A stretch of 64,000 nucleotides of DNA, from positions 1 through 64,000 of the forward strand of contig DATGUS010000072.1 in NCBI GenBank assembly GCA_035301245.1. The letters run 5' to 3'. A program made the translations under genes and the position numbers. The notes beneath the pieces are model-generated. The model was not told the origin of the DNA. It did not search any database and saw only the letters and a list, made by a program, of their open reading frames with translations. Every line of letters begins with the position of its first letter. The first letter of the stretch is position 1. The DNA comes from Alloiococcus sp035301245. Lineage in GTDB: Bacteria; Bacillota; Bacilli; Lactobacillales; Carnobacteriaceae_A. Shown one piece after another: positions 1 through 8,028 of this stretch.

Positions 1-1
1 T

Positions 2-478
2 AAAAATACAGCCCAAAAAATGATTGAATTCTTAAAAAACAGTCAAAACCCAGAAACAGCTAAAGAACTTGAACTTAGACCTGGGGTAGGTATTGCTGCA
101 CCGCAATTGGATATTTCTAAACGTTATCTTGCTGTGCACATTCCAGAAGGTAATAGAGATGGTAGTGATTTTTCTAAAGTTTTATTTAATCCTACAATTA
201 TTAGTCACTCTGTTGGTCAATCTGCACTTGCAGATGGTGAGGGTTGTTTATCTGTAGACCGTGTTGTAAGTGGCATTGTCCCTAGACATGATCGCATTAA
301 AGTTCGTTACTATGATGAAGATGGTAATCAACACGAAGAACGTTTAAGAAATTATCCTTCAATTGTCGTTCAACATGAAATTGATCATCTCAATGGTGTC
401 ATGTTCTACGATCGTATTGATAAAGATAATCCACTAGCCCTACCAGATGGTATTAAGTTATTGGGCGGAGAGGAATAA
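2..478 (+). CDS. def: peptide deformylase (5' end outside window)
   Basis: Removes the formyl group from the N-terminal methionine of new proteins in the cytoplasm, using a bound metal. The frame is already open at base 2, so the first 25 or so residues lie outside the window. The ATG at base 20 is internal, because homologues continue through MIEFLKNSQNPE. All three family motifs are visible: GVGIAAPQ, EGCLSV (metal-binding Cys) and HEIDHLNG (two metal-binding His and the catalytic Glu). The C-terminus ends a few residues after the last helix, as usual. A strong terminator follows at once, so the gene ends its transcription unit. The family is certain; whether it is the only deformylase cannot be seen. 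Confidence 0.96.
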   Translation, partial: KNTAQKMIEFLKNSQNPETAKELELRPGVGIAAPQLDISKRYLAVHIPEGNRDGSDFSKVLFNPTIISHSVGQSALADGEGCLSVDRVVSGIVPRHDRIKVRYYDEDGNQHEERLRNYPSIVVQHEIDHLNGVMFYDRIDKDNPLALPDGIKLLGGEE

Positions 479-504
479 TCAATTGATACTTTTTTAATAT
501 ATTT

Positions 505-539
505 AATCGGTTCTCATATAGTTTAGAACCGATTTTTTA
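505..539 (+). terminator. rho-independent terminator after def
   Basis: A 10-bp perfect stem (AATCGGTTCT at 505-514, AGAACCGATT at 525-534) with a 10-base loop runs straight into six T. It lies 26 bases after the def stop codon and points the same way. Confidence 0.85.
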
Positions 540-1001
540 TACCTCTATTGATTTAATTGCCATTTAATAAAAAGAAGATAATTAATTGACACAATTGTCA
601 TATCAATATTTAAAGAATAGTTTTATACTTTTCTATTTTTATTTTCTATTCTCTGTTCTTTTTTATGGACAACCTTATTCAAATCGAAAACTCACTATTC
701 TAAAACTATTTATTACAGTTTAACGTCTGATTTTGATCGCATCACTTTTAGCTATTCTACTTATACTTGGGTATCATTCATAGACCTGATTTTAATAAAA
801 CCTGTACTCTTCATCAGTCCAAGTTCTTTTGTATAAACTTTTTAATCCTAACTGCTGATTTAACTACTTATGACTTTTATTCCAACATGCTTGAGACCTT
901 TACTTGTATACTTGCTGGGCTACTTATGATAAACTAGGATTATCTGTTGATTATTTCAACACAACTGATCTGAAACAAACTATAAGGAGATTTTATTAGA
1001 A
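540..1001. other. 462-bp gap with a possible decayed membrane-protein reading frame
   Basis: No intact gene is seen between the def terminator and rnjA. On the + strand, one frame between about 660 and 783 reads like a basic segment followed by a membrane helix (GQPYSNRKLTILKLFITV, stop, then LILIASLLAILLILGYHS, stop). This suggests the wreck of a single-pass membrane protein that I cannot name. A TGACA-CAAT-TGTCA inverted repeat lies at 587-600. A weak candidate rnjA promoter is TTGTAT at 904-909 with TATGAT at 925-930, a short 15-base spacer. The small RNA polymerase epsilon gene (rpoY), which precedes rnjA in Bacillus, is not found here. Confidence 0.4.
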
Positions 1002-2675
1002 ATGAAATTAAATATTAATAATAATGAAGTTGCCATATTTGGTATTGGTGGCTTAGGTGAAATTGGGAAGAATACATATGGTATTCAATTTCAAGACGAA
1101 ATTATCTTAATTGATGCAGGAATTAAGTTTCCTGAAGATGATTTACTTGGTATTGATTATGTCATTCCTGATTATACGTATTTAGTCGAAAACCAAGATA
1201 AGATTAAAGGGTTATTTATTACCCACTCACACGAAGATCATGTCGGCGGTATTCCTTACCTATTAAAAGAAATCGACACTCCGATTTATGCTGGAAAATT
1301 AACTAGTGCCATGATTCGTAAAAAATTAAGTGAACACAAACTATTACGTTCTACTGAATTAATAGAGATTAGTGAAGATTCAGTGATTAAGTTTGCAAAA
1401 ACTTCAGTAACATTTTTTAGAACGAACCACAGTGTTCCAGAGTCATATGGAATTGTTGTAAAAACTCCGAACGGTAATATTGTTCAAACCGGTGATTTTA
1501 AATTTGACTTCACTCCTGTAGGAGAGCCAGCAAACTTACACAAAATGGCAAAAATTGGTGAAGAAGGTGTCTTAGCTCTACTTTCAGATAGTACAAACGC
1601 AGAGATTCCCGGCTTTACTCAGTCAGAAAAAGTAGTTGGTGAATCAATTTACCGCTTACTTCACAATATTAATGGACGTATTATTTTTGCATCCTTTGCA
1701 TCCAACGTCTCTCGTCTCCAACAAGTCGTAGAAGCTGCGAATGCAACTGGACGTAAGATTTCAGTATTCGGTCGTAGTATGAATAATTCGATAGATGTTG
1801 CACAAGAGTTAGGGATAATCGATAAAAATAGTGACACCTTTGTAAATGCAAATGAACTGAATAACTTAGAACCAAATGAAACTTTAATCTTATGTACTGG
1901 TTCTCAAGGTGAACCAATGGCGGCATTAAGTCGTATTGCTAACGGCACGCATCGTCAGATTTCTATTCAACCTGGTGATACAGTTATTTTTTCAAGCTCA
2001 CCAATTCCTGGTAATACAACTTCAGTAAACCGAGTAATTAATCAATTGCTTGAAGCCGGTGCTGAAGTTATTCACGGTAAAGTTAACAATATCCACACAT
2101 CAGGTCATGGTGGGCAAGAAGAACAAAAGTTAATGCTTAGTCTAATGAAGCCAAAATTTTTCGTGCCCATTCATGGTGAACACCGTATGCAAAAGATTCA
2201 CGCTCAGTTAGCTGTTCAAACTGGTGTACCAGAAGAAAATTGTTTTATTTTAGATAATGGTGATGTATTAGCTATGACAGCTGAATCAGCTCGTAAAGCT
2301 GGCCATATACCTGCTGGTAACATCTATATTGATGGAAGTGGTATTGGTGATATCGGTAGTATAGTGTTACGAGACCGTAAGATATTATCAGATAACGGTT
2401 TAGTTGTGGTTGTGGCAACAATTGATACAGAGAAACGCGAAGTCATTGCTGGTCCTGATATTATTTCTCGCGGATTTATCTATATGCGTGAATCTGAAGA
2501 TTTAATCCAAGAAGCTCAGCGTGTGGCTTATCGCAGTATCCAAAATTCATTTAGCTTTAAACAACTGAATGAATACAAATTACGTAATAACTTAATTGAA
2601 GATGTCAAAGAATATCTATTCGAACAAACTGAAAGACGACCTATTATTTTACCAGTTGTTCTAACATCTAACTAA
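1002..2675 (+). CDS. rnjA: ribonuclease J1
   Basis: Metallo-beta-lactamase/beta-CASP ribonuclease that cuts RNA internally and also digests it 5' to 3'; it is central to mRNA turnover and RNA maturation in Firmicutes. At 557 residues it is full length for RNase J1. The zinc motif HSHEDH lies at residues 75-80. The beta-CASP part carries SGHGGQEE and PIHGEHRM, and a C-terminal J-specific domain follows. The start is supported by AAGGAG 12 bases upstream. It is monocistronic, with a GC-rich terminator directly behind. A second paralogue (rnjB) would be elsewhere; similarity to the J1 subgroup is my reading of the sequence. Confidence 0.95.
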   Translation: MKLNINNNEVAIFGIGGLGEIGKNTYGIQFQDEIILIDAGIKFPEDDLLGIDYVIPDYTYLVENQDKIKGLFITHSHEDHVGGIPYLLKEIDTPIYAGKLTSAMIRKKLSEHKLLRSTELIEISEDSVIKFAKTSVTFFRTNHSVPESYGIVVKTPNGNIVQTGDFKFDFTPVGEPANLHKMAKIGEEGVLALLSDSTNAEIPGFTQSEKVVGESIYRLLHNINGRIIFASFASNVSRLQQVVEAANATGRKISVFGRSMNNSIDVAQELGIIDKNSDTFVNANELNNLEPNETLILCTGSQGEPMAALSRIANGTHRQISIQPGDTVIFSSSPIPGNTTSVNRVINQLLEAGAEVIHGKVNNIHTSGHGGQEEQKLMLSLMKPKFFVPIHGEHRMQKIHAQLAVQTGVPEENCFILDNGDVLAMTAESARKAGHIPAGNIYIDGSGIGDIGSIVLRDRKILSDNGLVVVVATIDTEKREVIAGPDIISRGFIYMRESEDLIQEAQRVAYRSIQNSFSFKQLNEYKLRNNLIEDVKEYLFEQTERRPIILPVVLTSN

Positions 2676-2680
2676 ACTAT

Positions 2681-2720
2681 AAAACGACCCCGCTCTATCA
2701 CACAGAGCGGGGTCATTTTA
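2681..2720. terminator. GC-rich terminator between rnjA and liaR
   Basis: An 11-bp stem (GACCCCGCTCT at 2686-2696, AGAGCGGGGTC at 2704-2714) is flanked by AAAA before and ATTTTAT after. It can therefore stop rnjA and, from the other strand, transcription past liaR. Confidence 0.9.
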
Positions 2721-2857
2721 TAGTCATGATTTAATGTTTTGATAAAAAACTTTAAGCTATTTAGTCTTTCAAATCTGAATAGTAAATATTTCACTTACTC
2801 GAATTAAAAACCAAGTATTCATTTTCGTTAACATTCGGTTTCTGAATTTAAACTATT

Positions 2858-3490
2858 TTATTCAACAAGTTCGTTTTTAAAAGCATAAATAGCCGCTTGA
2901 GTTCGGTCTGACACATCTAATTTAGATAAGATGTTAGAGACATGTGTTTTAACTGTTTTTAAAGTGATATAACAAGCGTCCGCAATTTCTTGATTACTGT
3001 ATCCTTCTGCTATGTAAGTTAGTATCTCAAGCTCTCGGCTTGTTAAATCATCGTGAAGATGACTAACAGGTTGTGCTGTTTCACGATCAATGACTTTTTG
3101 GGTCACTTTTTCTTCAAAAACATTTTCCCCTTTATGAATTGAGCGAATGGCATTTGCAATTTCAGCTGCCGATGATGTTTTAAGTAAGTAACCTGAAGCA
3201 CCTGACTTCATAGCTGGGAATACTTTCTCATCATCAATAAAGCTAGTTACAATTATAATCTTTGCTTCTGGCCATTTTGCTAAAATAGCCTTAGTTGCTT
3301 CGATTCCGTCCATACCGTCCATGACTAAATCCATCAAGATAATATCTGGTTTTTCTTTTAAAGCTAGCTCAACGCCTTCTTTTCCATTATCTGCTTCACC
3401 GACAACTTCCATATCTTTTTGTACTGAAAAATAAGATGACAGACCTAGTCTAACCATCTGATGATCATCTACTAGTATTACTCTAATCAC
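2858..3490 (-). CDS. liaR: LiaR/VraR-type response regulator
   Basis: DNA-binding response regulator of the NarL/FixJ class, activated by the LiaS kinase in response to cell-envelope damage. The receiver domain starts IRVILVDDHQMVRLG, with the phosphorylated Asp in ILMDLVMDG. The C-terminal LuxR-type helix-turn-helix has LTSRELEILTYIAEGYSNQEIA and LKTVKTHVSNIL. I start it at the GTG at 3490, because TGGAGG sits 6 bases before it and homologues begin at this point; a longer frame from a TTG at 3508 would include the ribosome site. It overlaps the end of liaS by 8 bases, so translation is coupled. Its targets are not visible in the window. Confidence 0.93.
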   Translation of the reverse strand: MIRVILVDDHQMVRLGLSSYFSVQKDMEVVGEADNGKEGVELALKEKPDIILMDLVMDGMDGIEATKAILAKWPEAKIIIVTSFIDDEKVFPAMKSGASGYLLKTSSAAEIANAIRSIHKGENVFEEKVTQKVIDRETAQPVSHLHDDLTSRELEILTYIAEGYSNQEIADACYITLKTVKTHVSNILSKLDVSDRTQAAIYAFKNELVE

Positions 3491-4547
3491 TGTTTTCCTC
3501 CAAATCAACTGGTACAGAAATATCTACACTGGTTCCTTGATTTGGGAATGAAACAATTTTGACGTTCCCACCAAGACCAGAAATTCTTTCTTTCATATTC
3601 GGTAATCCATAACTACCCGTATGTTCTTTATTCATATCAAAACCAATGCCATCATCTATTACTCTTAATTGTACACGTTGATCGACTTTTTTTAAGTATA
3701 CTTCCAACTCAGAAGCCTTTGAATGTCTAAGTACATTAGATAGTAGTTCTTGAACAATTCGAAACAGATTATCTTCAGTACTTGTTGGAAGTTTGACATC
3801 ATCGATATTATATCTGATAGACATCTGAATTTTAGTCGATAACTCAACTAATAATTGTTCAATCCCCTCTTTTAATGTCTTCGTATTTAATTTTACCGGA
3901 CGTAAATGTAAAAGCAAAGCACGCATTTCAGATTGGGATTCTCCGATAATTTTCTCAACATTATGCAATTGTTTAGATATCATCGGGTGGGTTTCACTGA
4001 TGATGTTTTGTTCATTGACTGCTGATAGAATCATCGCACTAGCAAATAATTGCTGACTAACGGAATCATGGAGCTCTCGGGCAATTCTTCTTCGTTCTCC
4101 GTCCAGTATTTCTTCCCTAGTTTCTGAACTCACAGAGTTCTGTTCTTCTTTAGCAAGAACGACCTCTTTAGACATACTTGTGAGCTTCAATTGTAATATA
4201 CGAATTAGGTGATCTATTTTGGGACTTATTTGAAGCTTATCTCTACGAAGAATTCGTTTCATTAACTTAGAATTATATACACCATCGTTAAGATCTCTCA
4301 ATGCATTTTCAATCTTCTTATAATGGTAATACTGAACAATTCTAATAATAGTATAAAATATAAAAGTAACGATAAACGTAAAGATGGCCATAATAATTAT
4401 TAAAGGCAAGGTAAATGACTCATAAAGGAATAAAACTTCAAATAAAGAGTCATTCGTGTAATAGTTAAAAATAAATCCGATAGCAGCTATTAGTAAGGAA
4501 AATAAAATAAAAAAGCAAAGTAAAAAGTTGCGAACATGATGATTCAT
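3483..4547 (-). CDS. liaS: LiaS/VraS-type sensor histidine kinase
   Basis: Membrane histidine kinase of the envelope-stress system. Two transmembrane helices near residues 7-30 and 42-68 flank a very short external loop, typical of intramembrane-sensing kinases. The phosphorylated His is in RRIARELHDSVSQQLF (HisKA_3 type). The ATPase domain shows the N box around NVLRHSKA, DDGIGFD and GSYGLPNMKER. It overlaps the upstream gene liaF by four bases (ATGA) and the downstream gene liaR by eight, so all three are one operon. At 354 residues it matches the family. LiaF normally holds this kinase inactive until the envelope is damaged; that is family knowledge. Confidence 0.93.
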   Translation of the reverse strand: MNHHVRNFLLCFFILFSLLIAAIGFIFNYYTNDSLFEVLFLYESFTLPLIIIMAIFTFIVTFIFYTIIRIVQYYHYKKIENALRDLNDGVYNSKLMKRILRRDKLQISPKIDHLIRILQLKLTSMSKEVVLAKEEQNSVSSETREEILDGERRRIARELHDSVSQQLFASAMILSAVNEQNIISETHPMISKQLHNVEKIIGESQSEMRALLLHLRPVKLNTKTLKEGIEQLLVELSTKIQMSIRYNIDDVKLPTSTEDNLFRIVQELLSNVLRHSKASELEVYLKKVDQRVQLRVIDDGIGFDMNKEHTGSYGLPNMKERISGLGGNVKIVSFPNQGTSVDISVPVDLEENSD

Positions 4548-5287
4548 AAGAACACCACCTCGATGTCCCCTAACAAAACACTAGCAACAATTTTCAATTG
4601 ACGTGATGAAGTGTCATAACGATCAGATCTATAAGTAATCACTTCATTATTTAATACTAATTCATCTTCACCAATCTGTACTCTACCTAAAAGTACACTG
4701 AGGTTAAGTGACACGGCAACTTCTTCAGGAACTAATATTTTAATATTACCGAAACCTTTACGAATTAAAATTAAATTCTGTTCTTTCGGGATAATGGTGT
4801 TTCCTAAATCGATTAATGTATCTCCGGCAAATTTGGTATAGTTAATATCTTCCCACTGGTAAATATTGTTCTCATCAGTTTCTCTACCAAACCATTGATT
4901 TTTAGTTCTTTTTGCAGGGCGTTCTAGCTGTTTATCAAAGCGGATTGAAAAATATTCACTTTTGACTCTAGTGAAATCCGATTCAAATAACGCTACCTTT
5001 AATGATCTGAAAAGTGATTGATTTTGACTGAATAATATGACAATAATTAACGAAACAAATACCCAGGCTGAAACAGTTGACAACATTGCTAAACCTATAA
5101 AAAACAGGCTAAGTATCGTTAAAAACTTTGACTTATTTGTAAATACGCGGTTACTAATAAATAAGCCAAGAAGCCCGAATATAAAGAAAAGTAATGTCAT
5201 GTTATTTCGTACAATTTCAAATATAACAGTCATCCCAATAATTATTAAAATCAAGGCAATAATTTGATTGTGGTTTATTTTTTTCAT
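4544..5287 (-). CDS. liaF: LiaF-like membrane regulator of the LiaRS system
   Basis: Membrane protein that restrains LiaS in related bacteria. Residues 1-95 contain about four hydrophobic helices. The remaining half is the soluble LiaF C-terminal domain, with beta-rich segments such as DINYTKFAGDTLIDLGNTIIP, repeats of hydrophobic strands, and a final ASVLLGDIEVVFL. It is the first gene of liaF-liaS-liaR. The ribosome site GGTGGAG lies 7 bases before the ATG. A TATAAT-like box at 5320-5325 has no convincing -35 partner, which would suit an activator-dependent promoter. Homologues in staphylococci are called VraT/YvqF. Confidence 0.88.
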   Translation of the reverse strand: MKKINHNQIIALILIIIGMTVIFEIVRNNMTLLFFIFGLLGLFISNRVFTNKSKFLTILSLFFIGLAMLSTVSAWVFVSLIIVILFSQNQSLFRSLKVALFESDFTRVKSEYFSIRFDKQLERPAKRTKNQWFGRETDENNIYQWEDINYTKFAGDTLIDLGNTIIPKEQNLILIRKGFGNIKILVPEEVAVSLNLSVLLGRVQIGEDELVLNNEVITYRSDRYDTSSRQLKIVASVLLGDIEVVFL

Positions 5288-5392
5288 AAGTTTACTCCAC
5301 CTTGTATAATCGTATCTAAATTATAACGTAAAATGTGAAATTAAATAGCTGTTTTATAACATTTCAGTCTAAAGGCTGATTATTTCCAAATT

Positions 5393-5439
5393 AAAAATCC
5401 CCAGAAGTATAGTTGAATGTTCAACCTTTACTTCCAAGG
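5393..5439 (-). terminator. terminator after greA
   Basis: Read on the minus strand, an interrupted stem pairs TTGAAC with GTTCAA-type arms (5412-5425) and GAAGTA with TACTTC (5404-5409, 5429-5434), with GC/GU pairs at the base. GGGGATTTTTAAT follows. It lies 130 bases beyond greA; the stretch between shows nothing else I recognise. Confidence 0.65.
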
Positions 5440-5570
5440 ATTATCAATATTTATAAATGTCAATTATTACTTCGTTGTAAGATTGCTATCTAGATGTTAT
5501 GCGTTAGTACATGGCTCTTTTCAAACAGAACGAATCAAAGATAGCTGACTAACGGCTAATTTTGTCTGAT

Positions 5571-6047
5571 TTATGCAATTTTAATAATTTCTACGTTCAT
5601 TGAACCACCAGGAGTTTCAATTTCTACTGTATCTCCGACTTTCTTCTCAAGTAAAGCTTGTGCAATTGGTGACTCATTAGAAATTTTACCTTCAAAAGGA
5701 TCACTTTCGGCTTTACCTACAATGGTATATTCTTCTTCAATACCATCTGGTAATTCTTTGAATTTCACTGTGCTCCCTAGGGTAACCTTATCATTATCTC
5801 CAGCATTTTTCTCTATAATTTCAACGTTTTGAAGCATATGCTGTAACGTATTAATACGTCCTTCGATAAATGCTTGTTCTTCTTTTGCTGATTCATATTC
5901 TGAGTTTTCAGATAAATCACCAAAACCTCGAGCAATTTTAATGCGTTCAACAACTTCTTTACGCTTTACGGTAATTAATTCATCTAATTCTGCTTCAATC
6001 TTTTCTTTCCCTTCAACTGTCATAGGGAATACTTTTTCTTCTGCCAT
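5571..6047 (-). CDS. greA: transcription elongation factor GreA
   Basis: Rescues backtracked RNA polymerase by making it cleave the 3' end of the nascent RNA. The N-terminal coiled coil carries the conserved GDLSENSEYESAKEEQAFIEGRI, whose acidic tip enters the polymerase channel. The C-terminal FKBP-like domain ends in GDTVEIETPGG. At 158 residues it is the standard length. It has its own promoter just upstream (6084-6112) although it follows udk closely, so it may be made both alone and with udk. Identity is certain. Confidence 0.96.
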   Translation of the reverse strand: MAEEKVFPMTVEGKEKIEAELDELITVKRKEVVERIKIARGFGDLSENSEYESAKEEQAFIEGRINTLQHMLQNVEIIEKNAGDNDKVTLGSTVKFKELPDGIEEEYTIVGKAESDPFEGKISNESPIAQALLEKKVGDTVEIETPGGSMNVEIIKIA

Positions 6048-6083
6048 TCTTTTTATCCACCTTAATCTTTATTCAATGCAAAT

Positions 6084-6112
6084 AAGATAACACGCCACAT
6101 TAAAAATGTAAA
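6084..6112 (-). promoter_or_regulatory. sigma-A promoter of greA
   Basis: Minus strand: TTTACA (6112-6107), a 17-base spacer and TATCTT (6089-6084), with a TG just before the -10 box as in extended promoters. It lies between udk and greA, 37 bases before the greA start. Confidence 0.55.
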
Positions 6113-6121
6113 GGCTTTACC

Positions 6122-6757
6122 TTATTTCTTTTCATTAAATATATTTTGTATTTTATTAGCAACCAGATCGATTGCGACCTGATTTTCTGAACCTTCTGGA
6201 ATAATTATATCTGCATAACGTTTAGATGGTTCAACAAATTGGTCATGCATAATTTTTACAACATCTAAATACTGAGTGATAATACTGTCTAACGAACGAC
6301 CACGTTCTTCCATATCGCGCTTAATTCGTCGAATAATGCGAATATCATCATCCGTATCGACGTAAAGTTTAATATCCATTAACTCCCTTAGCTCTTCATC
6401 AACAAGTACCATGATACCTTCAACAATAATAACTTCTTGTGGTTCGTGATGAATTACTTTGTCACTTCGTGTATGCCGTTTATAGTCATAAACTGGAACA
6501 TCAATCGGTTCATAGTTTAGCAGTTGTTTTAAATGACTAATAAATAATTCTGTATCAAAAGCAAACGGGTGATCATAGTTTGTTTTCAAACGTTCTTCAA
6601 ACGCAAGGTGACTCTGATCTTTGTAATAAGAGTCATGCTCTAAAATCATAATTGATTTTCCAGGAAAATGATCATAAATGGCTCTTGTTACACTGGTTTT
6701 TCCACTTCCCGAACCGCCTGTTACACCAATCACTAATGGTTTTACTTTATCTTTCAT
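6122..6757 (-). CDS. udk: uridine kinase
   Basis: Phosphorylates uridine and cytidine to UMP and CMP in pyrimidine salvage. The P-loop GVTGGSGSGKTS lies at residues 11-22. Other family features are the DSYYKD segment, NYDHPFAFD, and the lid segment RRIKRDMEERGRS. At 211 residues it is typical. The start has AAAGGATG directly before it. It lies between mltG and greA in the same order as in many Firmicutes. The stop is 74 bases before greA, with no clear terminator between them. Confidence 0.96.
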   Translation of the reverse strand: MKDKVKPLVIGVTGGSGSGKTSVTRAIYDHFPGKSIMILEHDSYYKDQSHLAFEERLKTNYDHPFAFDTELFISHLKQLLNYEPIDVPVYDYKRHTRSDKVIHHEPQEVIIVEGIMVLVDEELRELMDIKLYVDTDDDIRIIRRIKRDMEERGRSLDSIITQYLDVVKIMHDQFVEPSKRYADIIIPEGSENQVAIDLVANKIQNIFNEKK

Positions 6758-6781
6758 CCTTTAACACCCCATATACTGAAT

Positions 6782-6814
6782 AAAAACATTGGATACTATC
6801 TACCCAATGTTTTT
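6782..6814 (-). terminator. terminator after mltG
   Basis: An 11-bp perfect stem (AAAAACATTGG at 6782-6792, CCAATGTTTTT at 6804-6814) with an 11-base loop lies 26 bases after the mltG stop. Because of its A and T tails it could act in both directions. Confidence 0.75.
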
Positions 6815-6839
6815 ATTTTATCGTTCCTTTTAATGATTT

Positions 6840-7928
6840 TTAATCATTATTTCTTAAATATTGATTTTGATACTCTAAGTGTTGATCATATGTTTCTGAG
6901 AAATACACTTCTTTTGTTTTTAAATCAGCTAAAAAGTATAAATAATCAGTTTCAACCGGGTTGACCGCAGCATCTATTGACTCTTCTGACGGACTATTCA
7001 CTGGTCCAGGACCTAGGCCTGTATTTTTATAAGAGTTATACGGTGAATCAACTTCTAAATCATCATACGTAATACGCTCTTGGTGTTCGCCCAGTGCATA
7101 AGTTACACTCACATCGGTTTGTAACATCATGTCAATATCTAGACGGTTATGGAATACACCTGAAATGACTTTTCGATCTTCATCAGTAATTCCTTCACGC
7201 TCGATAAAGGAGGCTAACGTCAATATTTCGTGAACTGAATAGTCAGACTCTTCAATGGCATCATAATAAGGTTCTACTGCTTGATTCATTCGGGAAAGCA
7301 TCATTGTAATAATTCCTTCTAGTGAATGATCCTGTGTATATTCGTAGGTTGCAGGATATAAATATCCTTCTAACTTATAGCGTGTGTCGTCTTTTTCCAT
7401 TGTTTCTGATAAGAGTTCTGGATAAACCTCAGCTTGTTCTTGTAAGAAGGTTTCGTCTTGAACTAAATCCATAAATTCTTCATACGAAAATGGAGTATTT
7501 TCATCAATAATCATCGCAAATTGTTCAAGCATATAACCTTCTGGAACAGTAAAGTGTTCCGTTTCAACACCAATTGGTCTCCCGCCTTCTTGTAAATAGT
7601 CTGTAATTTCAGCTAACGACATAGACGGTGACATTTCATACGTTCCTGCTTGGAAGTTTTGTTCATTATTTAGACGTAAATAAGTATTAAAAACAAAGGA
7701 ACTATCAATTATGTCATTTTCGTCTAAAATATTTACAATATCTGTACGTGATGATCCTTGTGGTATTTCTACTTCTACGACTTCTGTGCTATCACTGTCT
7801 TTTGGACCTAATGCGTTTCGAACAAAGAAAAAACCGGTAATGCCGAGTACAACTAATATGACGAGTAACACCATTAAAGTCCCAAATACAATTTTTTTAA
7901 CAGTGCGCTCTGAACCTTCTCTTGGCAT
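6840..7928 (-). CDS. mltG: endolytic murein transglycosylase MltG
   Basis: Cuts newly made glycan strands at the outer face of the membrane, probably fixing strand length during wall growth. A short basic N-terminus is followed by one membrane helix (about residues 10-33), then a LysM-like region and the YceG catalytic domain. That domain contains ASFIEREGITDEDR (catalytic Glu), GVFHNRL, LQTDVSVTYALG and TGLGPGPVNSPS. At 362 residues it is normal. It has a promoter at 7966-7993 and a terminator behind it, so it is probably its own unit. IreB and RuvX nearby are conserved neighbours in Firmicutes. Confidence 0.94.
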   Translation of the reverse strand: MPREGSERTVKKIVFGTLMVLLVILVVLGITGFFFVRNALGPKDSDSTEVVEVEIPQGSSRTDIVNILDENDIIDSSFVFNTYLRLNNEQNFQAGTYEMSPSMSLAEITDYLQEGGRPIGVETEHFTVPEGYMLEQFAMIIDENTPFSYEEFMDLVQDETFLQEQAEVYPELLSETMEKDDTRYKLEGYLYPATYEYTQDHSLEGIITMMLSRMNQAVEPYYDAIEESDYSVHEILTLASFIEREGITDEDRKVISGVFHNRLDIDMMLQTDVSVTYALGEHQERITYDDLEVDSPYNSYKNTGLGPGPVNSPSEESIDAAVNPVETDYLYFLADLKTKEVYFSETYDQHLEYQNQYLRNND

Positions 7929-7965
7929 AATTTAACCTACCTTCAAATTATAATCTATCGTTGAT

Positions 7966-7993
7966 ATTATATCGAATCTATGATAAATATCAA
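7966..7993 (-). promoter_or_regulatory. sigma-A promoter of mltG
   Basis: Minus strand: TTGATA (7993-7988), a 16-base spacer and a perfect TATAAT (7971-7966). The mltG start codon is 38 bases downstream. Confidence 0.6.
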
Positions 7994-8028
7994 AACTTAT
8001 TTTACTGATTGTAAAATATTGTTACAAA

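Noticed and set aside
587..600. TGACA-CAAT-TGTCA inverted repeat as an operator
   Set aside because: It is short, has no good -10 box at the right distance and no gene within 400 bases, so chance is enough to explain it.
1681..1926. 81-residue open frame on the minus strand inside rnjA
   Set aside because: It lies entirely within rnjA, has no ribosome site and looks like no known protein. The rnjA frame explains the sequence.
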